From Plazaster borealis (lineage: Eukaryota > Echinodermata > Asteroidea > Forcipulatida > Labidiasteridae), in contig CM037473.1 of assembly GCA_021014325.1 (NCBI GenBank), forward strand, positions 14,818,696 to 14,882,695: a stretch of DNA of 64,000 nucleotides, in the 5' to 3' direction. Made by a program: the position numbers and the translations under genes. The notes under the pieces are model-generated. The model was not told the origin of the DNA and made no database searches. It saw only the letters and a list, made by a program, of their open reading frames with translations. Of this stretch, positions 46,356-56,497 are shown piece by piece; within the stretch, counting starts at the first letter, position 1, and each line of letters starts with the position of its first letter.

Positions 46356-46985
46356 TTAAACCTGATTTGAGTTTTCAGTATAAGTGACCTGTTCCTCCAG
46401 TAAGGAGATTAGGATGTTTAGTGTTTCGTCCGGGTCTAGAAAACCCGAATCATCAGGGGTGGAGCGAGCTGTTTGGGGGTGGCCCGGTTTAGTTTTGCTC
46501 TGATCAACTTTTCCCTTATGTTTTGATCTTTTCTCTGTACGCAATGAAAGGAGGATCTGGAAAGATCTCCGAAAGTGTTTCATGGTTGCGTATTAGAGAC
46601 CAATGTTGTTTGATGGATTTGTTTAGGTCACTTTGGTTGATGTACGGGTTGTATGTCTTACTAAAAACCAATGGAGTTTTGCTTTCTGCATTTCTCTGCT
46701 GTTTGTGAATCAAATTTGATCGGTCTTTGTGTGATACTTTTGTTGTGGTTTTGTTTATCTCTGAGAAACTGCAGCCTCTTGCAGTTAGCTTTTCAGAGAA
46801 GTTATTGACTTCGAGTAGGAAATCATCTTCGTTATTTGTGTTTCTGGCATAGCGAAGTGTTTCTCCGAAGAAGGAAATAATCCACAAATTCTGATAGGAC
46901 TTGAACATCCACTTATTATAGGTCTCCCAACAAAAGGCGTGCCCGCGGGTGGTGTTTTGTGTATTTTCGGGAGAAAATTTATGAT
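46356..46985 (-). pseudogene. Penelope-type reverse transcriptase remnant
   Basis: Read on the minus strand from the right arm inward: LPKIHKTPPAGTPF and GRPIISGCSSP (an early RT motif), a frameshift, then directly LRYARNTNNEDDFLLEV, NKTTTKVSHKDRSNL and KQHWSLIRNHETLSEIFPDPP, which belong after the catalytic region in this family. The segment with the catalytic aspartates is absent, as is any GIY-YIG endonuclease. A second frame (46583-46356) continues as KHFRRSFQILLSLRTEK. So the copy is internally deleted, frameshifted and not functional. Confidence 0.75.
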
Positions 46986-47608
46986 AGGGCAGTGGACTCC
47001 AGTGGATTTTTCATGCCAGATATAGTGAAAAAGGACATCTTTTTTGTCTGGCTAGGTCATCTGGTGCCAGAGCTAATGCAAGTTATGTTTTTCAAGATGG
47101 CGACGGCGGCCATCTTGGATTTAGAGGTCAAGATGGTCCCCAAACCTTACAATTACCACTCCAGTGGATTTGTCATGCCAGATATAGTGAAAAAGGACAT
47201 CTCTTTTGTCCGACTAGGTCATCTGGTGCCAGAGCTATTACAATTTATGTTTTTCAAGATGGCGTCGGCGGCCATTTTGAATATTGCGCTATAAAAAAAG
47301 TTCCTATCACATTTCAGAGGTACATAGGAGCTTATTTTCCTTTTAAATGGTTCCTGAAGTCAAATCCATCAAGAAAAAAAGGTAGCAAAAAAATGGTCAC
47401 GGAATCCAAAGATATGACCCTACTAATGGGCCGGGATTCCAAACGCACCGACGAACCCCGGGCAATCTCGCCTTTATCTTTTTCCCAAATGTTGCCAGGC
47501 CTCACGACTCTGTGAAACTGTTGTTGCATTTGTTTAAAAAGTCAAAATAATAATTATGTTAATCAGTGATTAAATTGCACTTATTGGCTTGTCTTCAGGA
47601 GAATGCTG

Positions 47609-47993
47609 GTGACTCTGAAAATTAATGGCAGTAAAAACTTCGGTAAGAAGTACAGCAGCTTTGGATAGTATTAGGCCTATGCATTTTGAAAAACTTTGCA
47701 CTTCGAAGTAGGCCTACTGCGGTTATGGAAAAAGATTTTTTTATCCCCAAAAATTTGAATCTGAAGCGTTACTGCAATAACGTTTCTCAGAGTGTGTATT
47801 CCAATTGCAGGTTATTCTTCCTGCGTGGACATAACCGCTCCAGATTTTCGGCAATATCTCAAAAACGCTACCATCTTTTGAAATAAAAATTTCCACAGGT
47901 TAGTTTTATGGTATATCATTATATCAACAACTATTTTTAGGATTGAAACAAACAGTGGGTTCCAATTACCAAACGTATACAGTACCCTTTTAA
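47609..47993 (-). repeat. MITE family B, copy 8
   Basis: GACTCTGAAAATTAATGGCAG near the left end (the outermost 20 bp are missing), CCTGCGTGGACATAACCGC in the body, then CAAACGTATACAGTACCC at the right end. Its last bases merge with the first of MITE C copy 2 at a shared TTAA. Confidence 0.82.
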
Positions 47994-48349
47994 AGGAACG
48001 TTACAGAACTGGTAATTAAACTTTTCTTTGATCACAGATTTACATAAAACTTACACGTTCTAATGATGATGATAGTAGAAAACATCTCTAGAAATATTGA
48101 AATGCCATAATATTTGATGAGAAATAAATAAAACTAATTTCTGATTGGAGTTTATCGCTCATGAGCGTTTTATTCATGCATATAACACACGCAAAATAAT
48201 GTGTAATCGGTTTTCACTATTTTCTCGTGACCCAGATGGCCGATCGATCTCAAACTTCTACAGGTTTGTCAGTTTATGTATATGGTGGATTCTATATTAA
48301 GTGCTTAACTGTTTTGTTAGCAAAAACCAATTCTGTAATGTTCCTTTAA
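47990..48349 (-). repeat. MITE family C, copy 2
   Basis: TTAAAGGAACGTTACAGAAC at the left, TTCTGTAATGTTCCTTTAA at the right, with GCTCATGAGC at the centre and GGCCGATCGATCTCAAAC. Inverted relative to 14058. Confidence 0.85.
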
Positions 48350-48598
48350 GTAGGGCTGGGATGATATTGATCTTTATCTTTAACAACAAAACACACACAA
48401 ACACTAAATTTCTTGCACTCATGAACTTTATTATGTCTCCGACACGTACATTGAAAAGTATTATGCGATGGCAATTTTGCGGTCTTTTGGGGTCTCTTGT
48501 CGCGACTGTCTCTACCTGCCTGATATGTGACAGAGGGTGCCCCAAAAAATATATATACATATATATTTATGAAATAAAATAAATAAAACTTCCCATAC
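48350..48598. other. Short unassigned stretch with AT microsatellite
   Basis: An ATAT run at 48548-48570. No supported gene. Confidence 0.4.
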
Positions 48599-48987
48599 TT
48601 TAAAGGCACTGAACACGTTTGGTAATTGTCAAAGACCAGTATTCTCACTTGATGTATCCCAACATAATGCATAAAATAACAAGCCTGTGAAAATTTGGGC
48701 TCAATTGGTCATAGTGAAGTTGCAAGAAAACGATGAAAGAAAAAAACACCCTTGTTGTACAAATTTAATTTGTGTGCTTTCAGATAGGAATAAAAAGGCT
48801 TCTTGCAAGAAGTCTTTTATTATTTTAGTGAGAAATATACCTCTTTCTCAAAAACTACGTTATTTCAGTCAGAGGGAGTCGTTTCTCACAATGTTTTATA
48901 CTATCAACAGCTCTCCGTTGCTCGTTACCAAGTAAGTTTTTATGCATATTATTTTGAGTAATTACCAAACTTGTACAGTGCCTTTAA
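48599..48987 (+). repeat. MITE family E, copy 2 (complete)
   Basis: TTTAAAGGCACTGAACACG left end, TTGTACAGTGCCTTTAA right end. A central hairpin GGCTTCTTGCAAGAAGTC. It abuts the 9840-type dispersed repeat (48990-49115). Confidence 0.85.
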
Positions 48988-49725
48988 CACACTATTCTCC
49001 TCTTGCTAGAAGTACCCCCCTAAAACCCTCTAAATAGGTCATGAGATTCCAGAACACAATGAAGACACAATGGGAGAGGGTACCACACCACGCTATCGAG
49101 CACCAAATGTCTGTCTCCCTCAAAAAAGGTAAACTTCTTAAAAGATTTATTTTATTTTCTCGAATGAATGGGTGTCGCTGATGTGGGAAGAATTGACCGA
49201 CGTACCATGGTTTCATCAAGCTCTGTGGCTCGGGCTTCGTTGAACTCTAAAAAGTGCTGACCCAGAAATGATTATAACATGGTTCAATTACTGTTCTCCG
49301 AGTCAATATTCTGACCGTTTATGTTTTTTAATAGAGTGTGTGAAGCTCTCATAGTTGCTGGAAGCATGCAGTTTAAAAATGGCAGACCGAGGCCAATATC
49401 GATACAGGGTCTCAGCCTTGGTTTAGAAAAATCCTCAGAGTCCCCGTAAAAAATAAATCTGGAGAATTCCCAGCGGCTATCATCCATGTCAAGAGTAGAG
49501 TGAGAAAGAGTGTGGGGGTGGGGAGATTCTGTGCCCCCGGAGATTCCTGATGTGTAGAAATTTCGTCTGATAGCGCCCTCTTGTGAATCAACTTCCTTCA
49601 GCCCATGTTACCGTATGGGGGGGGGGACACAGACACCGGGGGACAAAATCTCTTATGACACCGGTAGTGGGGCCAGTTACTTCTCACAACTAACGAAGCT
49701 CATGTTTTAACCTAATACCAGATAT
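48988..49725. other. Unassigned flank downstream of a minus-strand gene
   Basis: 48990-49115 is the second copy of the repeat at 9838. 49525-49660 contains CCCCGGAGATTCCTGATG and CCGGGGGACAAAATCTC, which resemble CCCCGGAGATTCTGTCCCCC at about 55808. No gene was recognised. Confidence 0.4.
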
Positions 49726-50608
49726 TCACTTGAAAGTATTATATTGTATTTCTTTTCTGCATGTAGATCCAACCACTACAGTGTCGCGAGAGAGGGGCGG
49801 GGCCCTGCGTTGAAGCCCGAAATTGATTGGTGGGCGGGCTGCCACGTTACGGCCATTTAAATGGCCGACAGAGGTAGTTTTCTGAAACAGGGAACGGGTC
49901 CCCAGGTAGTCTGATGACGTAATCTGTTCAGAATCTGAATCCTGATCCGAGCTGACGTCATTTTGGGAATGCGATTTTGCGGAATCGCGTTCTTTGTCTC
50001 TCTTGGTACGCAGAAGAGCCGTCGCGTGGTTGACTCTTCCTCTCGGTCTTTGCCGACCTCTGGCGTTGGTGGCTTTGTCCTTTTTGTTGGCGACCTCCAC
50101 CGTGGAGTTCCTGAAGTTTATAAAGTTTTCCCGCCAAAGTTTGTCCCAGGTACTCTGCCGAGTGACGTCATCTTTACCAAGATACCTGATTGGTTGCTGC
50201 CCAAAGCTTTGAGGCTTCACCCGTGTATCGCCCGATGGGGCTATGCCAGCTGAGTTATGTCTTAAGTAACTGCTGTAAGATGAATACCATTGGTTACTTT
50301 CCGATTGGGACACACTAGACCCGGTCCCAGCACTGTTTCTTGAGGCCCGACCAAGTTTACCACGCACTGCTTCTGTGCGCAATTCGCCTATGATGTTTAA
50401 AAATGACCCGTCTGTGCTGGCGTCCGCCATTTTATATTTAGCTATCGCAACGCTGTTCACTTTGCTATCCAGCTTTCTGTTCACAGCTTTTGTCACATTT
50501 TGACTGGGTGAAAGTGAAGTATTGTAATATGTTTTGCATCTGTTGTCAGCGTCTTGCGAATGGTCGCTTCTGGCAGCAGTTCTGGATAGAACAACCGATC
50601 TTTCGCCC
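49726..50608 (-). CDS. Last exon of an unrecognised basic, serine-rich protein
   Basis: On the minus strand TTTTTCTTTCGTTTCAG is a good branch-side pyrimidine tract and acceptor at 50609; the exon then stays open to TGA at 49726-49728. From the acceptor (phase 2) it codes about 294 residues. If translation instead starts at the in-frame ATG at 50430 (AAAATGG context, MADASTDGSF), the product is 234 residues. The protein is low in hydrophobics, with a SS/Y-rich stretch (SNQWYSSYSSY), a possible structured patch STWDKLWRENFINFR, a basic block GRQRPRGR...LLRTKRDKERD, an acidic-serine block SSDQDSDSEQ and a basic tail. No transmembrane segment. I do not know the family. Nuclear or cytoskeletal roles would both fit, and neither is shown. 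Confidence 0.5.
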
Positions 50609-51724
50609 CTGAAACGAAAGAAAAATGACAAACTTAACATTGTGTTTGGTTATAATTATTTTCGATATTAGGCAAAGCTATGAACCCTGGCAACGACATC
50701 ACTCTTGGCTACCGTCTGTCCACAGTCTGCCATTTTGGGATTCATGTAAAGATAATGAGGCCGTGCTAGCTCCGAATCAAGCGACTTCGGTTACGAAAAA
50801 TCTGGTTCGGATCAATCACGTGACCAGAATGTTTTGAAAAATGCTCGAAAACGGCCAAATTTTATGGTTTCCTTTAGAGACTGTTCTGCTCTGCTCCTGG
50901 AAGACCTTCAGAGTCATGTTTGGGTCTATAGTAGCCATAGTTGCCCAACGGAGCCGGTGTGTCCCTTGTTAATGTTGCCAGAATTATTGACTCATTCTCT
51001 GACACGCCATTATTGACTCATTCTATGATGGAGTTTACCGTACTCTACTGTATTATTGGTGGTGTATAGTTGGTTCATTATTGGTGGTGTGTATAGATGG
51101 TTCATGCTCCACGATAAGAACTCGTGATTTGAAGGTTAAGTAGGCAGGGGCTATTTAAACAGCTCTCTGTATAACTTTACGCTGGATGCTTGCCTAGTTA
51201 CCGGGTAACGCTGTAGTGACGTGTTATCACTTGATCCGATTTACATGATTGAGTTAAGCATCAGGCGTTTTATTGCGAATATTATTTGTTGATATTCAAT
51301 GTCTGACTATTATGCATAAATCAAGTGGTATCATTTCTGGTGTATGCTATTCGATATTTCATGGTGTAGTACAATGGAAACAAAATTGTACAATGATTTA
51401 TTTCAAGACCTGGTAGTTTAGAAAATATCTGAATACGGTCCGGACGTCCAAGACAAAATGGCAACAGCTATCTCGCATGTAGTCGATATAAAAAAAACAC
51501 GCTGTGTAATTTCCTACATGAAGACGAAAAGGTGGAGTTCAGAAAATGACATGAATTTCTTATATATTTTCCAGAACAATATAGCGTAAAAATCGCCCGA
51601 CACTTAAGAAATTTGTCATGATTCAGTGCGTGAAATTGCATTATTACCCACTCCTTCGTTTTCCTGGAGGTCAACTAAATGAATGTATAAATAGAGCATT
51701 ATGAGATTCCTTCAAGGGTTTGCT
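50609..51724. other. Upstream region of the minus-strand gene
   Basis: Presumed intron or promoter. AAAATGGCAGACTGTGG on the minus strand at about 50739 has a good start context, but no donor in the phase needed by the exon at 50608 follows, so I do not join them. GTATAGTTGGTTCATTATTGG at 51065 repeats nearby as a short duplication. Confidence 0.35.
50817..50822. promoter_or_regulatory. CACGTG E-box
   Basis: The context TCACGTGACC is close to the palindromic site of USF/TFEB-type bHLH factors. It lies about 210 bp upstream of the minus-strand exon, so a promoter role is plausible but unproven. Confidence 0.3.
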
Positions 51725-52040
51725 TTTAGGTATTCATGTGGTTAATATTTTGAGTGTATTTATAGGCTACATTGTAATGAAGAACGGGTCGACTTCCTTA
51801 AATAAAATAGTCTTATTATTTTACAGGGTTCCACAGGGGACACTACTTGGCCAACAAACCTACCGGTATTCATGTGGTTAATATTTTGAGTGTATTTATA
51901 GGCTACATGTAATGAAGAATCGGTCGATTTCCTTATAGAAAATACTCTCATTATTTCACAGGGTTCCACATGGAACAATACTCGGCCAACTATTATCATT
52001 TCACAGGGTTCCACAGGGGACAATACTTTGGCCAGAAAAC
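51725..52040 (+). repeat. Tandem repeat, about 137-160 bp unit, 2.4 copies
   Basis: The unit contains TATTCATGTGGTTAATATTTTG, TAGGCTACAT, GTAATGAAGAA and CACAGGGTTCCACAGGGGACA, then AAACCTACCGG. The last partial unit touches the 3' end of the next ORF. Confidence 0.75.
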
Positions 52041-52508
52041 CTACCGGACCAACGGGAGCCCTTTGACAGGGAGGGTCCCCTTAGAATTGACCGCGTGATT
52101 CAACACGACAAAGACCTCAGCGGGTGCTTGCTGCATGGTCCTGCCCGTGTCCATCACCGTATGATGGCGGCGATACTGCTCCATGTAGCCGGCCGTGTCC
52201 GTGTAATGACGGAAGACATAGTCCATCGGTCTGCTGTCATGTGACGTCATCTCGTAGAGTCTTGCCGGGAAAGGTTTCCTGGGGGGCCGGGGGAGAACAG
52301 CCCCTCCTCCCTTCCAACACGCCGTCTTGTCACCGCCGTCCAAAACGCACCCCCAACCGGTGATGAGACGCCCGTGTTGTTGCGTCCTCGATGCAACATC
52401 GCAAATGCAGGGCATCGACTTGGTGGATAACTTGAGTAGCGAGTTTGAATGTATCAGAGTAGCGGACATGTTGGATGGGTCTTGCATGCGATTCTGTTTG
52501 ATCTTCAT
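52041..52508 (-). CDS. Unrecognised 155-residue protein
   Basis: Open from ATG (CACGATGAAG, moderate context) to TAG. GC content is clearly higher than its flanks. It has a polar N-terminus with two further early Met (M8, M14), a Cys/Gly middle (PCICDVASRTQQ, GWGCVLDGGDKTACWKGGG), a proline-rich step (LPRPPRKPFPARLYEMTS), and a C-terminal half (SRPMDYVFRHYTDTAGYM, EQYRRHHTVMD) rich in aromatic, His and Arg residues that looks structured. No signal peptide, membrane segment or known motif. It could be a whole single-exon gene or the last large exon of a longer one. Small ciliary or sperm microtubule proteins have this flavour, but that is only an impression. A possible plus-strand gene begins 650 bp away, so the gap could be a shared promoter. 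Confidence 0.5.
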   Translation of the reverse strand: MKIKQNRMQDPSNMSATLIHSNSLLKLSTKSMPCICDVASRTQQHGRLITGWGCVLDGGDKTACWKGGGAVLPRPPRKPFPARLYEMTSHDSRPMDYVFRHYTDTAGYMEQYRRHHTVMDTGRTMQQAPAEVFVVLNHAVNSKGTLPVKGLPLVR

Positions 52509-53160
52509 CGTGTCCTTGTAAAAATCAATGTAGAGTCCGTGTTAAGAAAAGTTTGCTCACAAACTTTAAAATACTCGTGACTCTTGACCACAATCACGAG
52601 GCTAACTATGGTTCACACATCAGGGCGAGCAGACGGGGTAGAGATATCATTTTATAGCTGCTCATAGGTGATAAACAACCCATGTTTGATAAAGACATTC
52701 CTCTGTTGTTTTCAACACGATATCATCACAGTTGAATGAAGTCCCAGTTTTACAACGTCCATTAAATTAAAACATTTCCTAAATCACCGTCGAATGAGTT
52801 TAGTGTGAGCATGAGGTGCTTGCAGTCCCCCAACAAAATATTATGTGAAAAATCACGCCCCACCGTGTAAACGATTAAGCAATCTCTGATTTTAGAACTG
52901 ACAACAGCCAATCATTGTCACTGCTGAAAAAGCGCTCAGGTGGCGACCTTGTCTATCCAAGTAGTCGACGATTGCCGCTTTTTCGTTCCCCGAAAAGTTC
53001 ACGCCAAATAATTATTTCCCGCATCCAGATGCTGTACCCGCGGTATGCGTTCACAAGTAGCGCTTCGGTGCGTCCCATGCCCACAGAAGTCACTATCAAA
53101 AGAGTTGCATTGCTTCAGAATTGATTTTGGGCACCTGTCTACTCAAATTAACCCGTAACC
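52509..53160. promoter_or_regulatory. Possible bidirectional promoter region
   Basis: The gap between the minus-strand ORF (start 52508) and the plus-strand exon (start 53161). The right half is richer in CpG (GCGGTATGCG, AGCGCTTCGG). No TATA box was seen. Confidence 0.3.
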
Positions 53161-53292
53161 ATGGCAGCATTTCCTGTTGTACATTATTTCTATAATAGCA
53201 GTTTCCATCGGCGTCGACGCCTTCCTCATTCTTTTACCGGAAATACTCTCCCGTCGAAATCGATTTCGGAAGGATCGCTCCTCGAATCTCCA
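53161..53292 (+). CDS. Possible first coding exon of a small unknown protein
   Basis: ACCATGG is an optimal start context. The frame runs 44 codons to TCTCCA|GTAAGTG, a near-perfect donor (phase 0). The product begins MAAFPVVHYFYNSSF, then a basic HRRRRLPHSF, then a serine-rich SKSISEGSLLESP. Codon content is GC-rich compared with the intron-like sequence after the donor. No domain was recognised. Evidence is the start context, donor and composition only. Confidence 0.4.
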
Positions 53293-55518
53293 GTAAGTGA
53301 ACCGTCCATGCTAAGTACACATCTTTTGTGTGATAAACTGTCTGTATTATATTTGTTTATCAATTTTATTGTTGTCAATGACATGAGTGCAATTGCCGAC
53401 CCTGTGGGTTGGTCAGACTCATTGCAGGGGTCAGGCAAAGGTCAAACTTGAAGGTGCATGGCCTCTCGAAGTAGTTGACTCTTTTAGAGAGGAAGGTCGG
53501 TTCGTATTGACATTTATCGTGAGAAATACCAAAGGCCTTTTCCAAACCCGGGCTCCGGGCTCCGTTTGATGCTGGAAACACTGTGCAAAATGTATACACT
53601 GCTCCAAAATTGATGACAGAGCCCCAAGCCGGAGCTGGAACCCAAGCCGAAGTTTGGAAAAGGCCCCACTACTTTTCAAGTTTCAGAACAATTAGGTAAA
53701 CGAACCTCTGCATAGCACTGATTGTAATTCTACTAGAGTGGAAAATGAAACACGTGAAGAAAACATTAATTGAGAAAGCCTCATTTCTCAAAGTCTCAAT
53801 ACGGTACTTGAGTAATACTCGAGTGGTACTCGAGTACGTACCAAACACGAGAATTACAACACCGATGTCTTCATCGTCTTCTCTTCACAGGTATCATCAG
53901 GCCTACAGGCTAAATGCTAGGCACGTTTGAGGGTCCCGTGGTTTCATTACCAGAAAGATTTACCAGAAATAAATGAAATGATAAGTCAATAAACACTTTG
54001 TTGTGAATAATATTATTCGGCGAGTTCTTTTGAATGCTGACATACCGATAACGCCCAGATAGATCAATGAGATCTTCGCCCGTCATTTCCGAGGGCAACT
54101 GAGATTGTGGCGCCCGCCAAAACATGGACCGTCACAGTACTAATGGGCGGGTGGCATTCCGCCTTCCTGAACTTGTATAATTCATGCCACGATGCATGGC
54201 CATGTTGATTCACTCTTACGTATAAAATAGCAATCAAGTTTAGAAAAACCGATCGATTAAACAATTAACCCCGGGAGGCAGAAACATACGCTTATTGATG
54301 GTTGTCCTTCGGGAGAGACAAATCAAATAAACAAGTACTGTTTTACTGATAATTATTGTGTGGATTGTTCCATCGATCTTTTTGATAATGATGACGCAGA
54401 ATTAAGGGTTTTAAGACCAATGTGGAAGAGCGGGAAGCGGACGTTTAGCCCGAACATCTGATGTCAAAGTTTCGAGGCTCGTGAATAGAGCCAGATACCG
54501 GCCTTTTTTAAACTGTGGCAGGTACCTGCCAGATATACCTTTGACCTTGTATGCCATAATACTGTGTGAAACTACAATCATGAAACGACGAAATAAAGAA
54601 AAGAGGGAAAACCCAAAAAGTAATACCATAAGTAAACAAAACATCTAAATCAAGAAAAAAAGAGAGAAAGAAATACACACAATTAATACAGGTGTCACAG
54701 CTAATGACAATTTCCATTATATTTTAACATGTTTTCCTTTACAGTGTTGTCAAATAATAGACTTTGACAAGTATATGTTTGCGGTATGTAAATTTATTTA
54801 TTTGTTTGTCACTATTGCATAATTGTATGTGAGATTCCTTTTATGTGTTCCATAGAGCCATGGTATTGTGAGTGAACGAGCATGGGTGATTTTTAAGAAT
54901 AGTATTTTGATATGCAAAGTATGCTGTGCTACGTCACTAGGAGGCCTGTTTTGTGACGTAGCGAGCGTGGGTAGGGCAGTAGAAAAATAAATTGAAAGGC
55001 TGTCGGTTGCCATAGCGCCAGCGTTAAAAATTACCGTTTTTCTACCTTTTTGGTAGCAGATCTGCTCGATCTATCGTGAGAGTATACTTTAATTTATTTT
55101 ATTGGTTTATAGATGCCCCCTTTCATAAATAATTGTTGTTTACTTTAAGAGATTTTTATCTTAGTTCATTGACAAATTGAATGGTCGTTGGTACGATAGA
55201 TGCGTCTCATGTGAACAGATGACGTCACGTCCTTTTGAAATATTGTCGTTTGGACGTACAAGTTATTAAGTTGATTTCTTGAGAGTGTTATTTGGCAACT
55301 TGTTAATTTCTCTCTTTCACTTTCACTCTTACACTGGCTGGACTCGATGAGAGTATGATGCCAGGCTTGTGCAGGGGTATGGGAATTTCACTTTCACTCT
55401 TTTACTTTAAATTAGTTTTAGGAGAGACATAATTATATTGATCCTATTTATGATACAAATTAATTTTAGATGTATACTTGAGTGTTACCAATCTCATTGT
55501 GCCTGTATGTAATTTCAG
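53293..55518. other. Intron-like stretch
   Basis: AT-rich with no complete repeat that I recognise. TCTTCTCTTCACAG at 53887 is a fair acceptor, but the phase-0 frame after it stops within ten codons. GTACTTGAGTAATACTCGAGTGG at about 53803 is a small palindromic cluster. Confidence 0.35.
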
Positions 55519-55623
55519 ATGGCTCTATTGACAGAAAGCCTGATGGATATAGACAATTTGGTCGGGCTTCTAACCACCCTGAAATTCACCAATCGGAGAC
55601 GACGAAAAACAGACGGCACCTGA
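55519..55623 (+). CDS. Possible last coding exon of the same small protein
   Basis: TGTATGTAATTTCAG precedes ATGGCTC. In the phase delivered by the donor at 53292 it reads MALLTESLMDIDNLVGLLT, then TLKFTNRRRRKTDGT and stop (34 residues). The leucine-rich amphipathic look and basic end suit a real C-terminus. If joined, the protein is 78 residues. Alternatively it could be an independent start, or chance. The acceptor pyrimidine tract is weak. Confidence 0.25.
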   Translation: MALLTESLMDIDNLVGLLTTLKFTNRRRRKTDGT

Positions 55624-55889
55624 GTGAGATTTTGAGCAGAGGAATATTTTGGAAAGACACACCGGAATCGACAACTTTCCACCCAAGTCGCCACCGGAAA
55701 CGGGAATTGACGACATTGGGGGATACAGAGATCGAGGATCTAGACCGGAATCAGAAGAATTTCCACCCGAGTTGCTGCCGGTGTGGCAGGAGATTTTGGT
55801 GCCCCCCCCCCGGAGATTTTGTCCCCCGGAGATTCTGTCCCCCATATGGTGAATTGTGTGCTAACAAATTTCCCTATGACACCTGAAAC
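55624..55889. other. GC-richer unassigned stretch
   Basis: Contains CCGGAATCGACAACTTTCCACC and CCGGAATCAGAAGAATTTCCACC in near-tandem, and CCCCCGGAGATT twice. It could be 3' UTR of the candidate gene or an old repeat. Confidence 0.3.
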
Positions 55890-56335
55890 GGATTGACTGA
55901 CTGGCTCCCCTATCAACTTTCGTATCATCTACAAAATTCTTCTTTCAAACCCTATCATGGTCTCCTACCTACTTAACAGATCTAATCCACCACTACACTC
56001 CTACCCGAACACTGCGATCATCTACTCAGTCACTTTTGGAATTTACACAACGAATCAGCTCAAAATACTATGGTGAAAGATCCTTTTCTTATGCTGCTTT
56101 CTTCCTTATGGAACAATCTGCCTCAATATTCGCACTTCTCACAATGTTGATACATTTAAGTCCAGGTGGAAAACTCATTTGTTTAAGTTGGCCTTTTGTG
56201 ATCATTAATTCTTTGTTTATAATATGTTTGTCTATTTAGTTTTGTTAATGTTTGTTATATGTTTTCAGCGCTTGGAGGCTTTTTGCAATATGCGCTATAC
56301 AAATGTATATTAGGAAAAAGGAATAAAGAAAACCA
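55890..56335 (+). pseudogene. LINE ORF2 3' end, heavily degraded
   Basis: DWLP-like start, CATGGTCTCCTACC (compare HGLLPT), AAGATCCTTTTCTTATGC, TCCTTATGGAACAATCTGCC (SLWNNLP) and TTTAAGTCCAGGTGGAAAAC, then GCGCTATACAAATG, typical of a CR1/L2-like 3' UTR. Frames are broken several times. Confidence 0.6.
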
Positions 56336-56497
56336 TAAGTTATTTATTAATTTATTTATGTTTTAATTAAAATCTGTAGATATAAAATGAATAAAACTTG
56401 AACAGGCTGTACGGGTCTCTAGTCATGAATGACGTCCGCACTGTGCGGCTTCAAGGTTCTTATTTTCAAAAACAAATTCCTAGCCTGAACAAAAAAA

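Larger units (their letters stand above)
45174..47425 (-). mobile_element. Penelope-like retroelement with inverted terminal arms, defective
   Basis: Two arms of about 430 bp, 45174-45605 and 46994-47425, are inverted copies that differ at only a handful of positions by eye, so the structure is young. They begin TAGTAGGGTCATATC and end GATATGACCCTACTA, with ATG on both outer sides as a possible 3-bp target duplication. Between them the minus strand codes for Penelope-type reverse-transcriptase pieces (separate entry) and a hammerhead-like motif. Inverted terminal copies are an established oddity of this retroelement class. It is defective: 5'-truncated, and the catalytic core of the reverse transcriptase is missing. 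Confidence 0.8.

Noticed and set aside
50697..50741. First exon of the 49726-50608 gene starting MADCGQTVAKS
   Set aside because: Good start context, but no donor in the phase required by the acceptor at 50609.
55482..55886. 134-residue open frame
   Set aside because: No good start, and its N-terminal part overlaps a better-supported exon frame. Cys/Pro-rich end comes from C and G runs.
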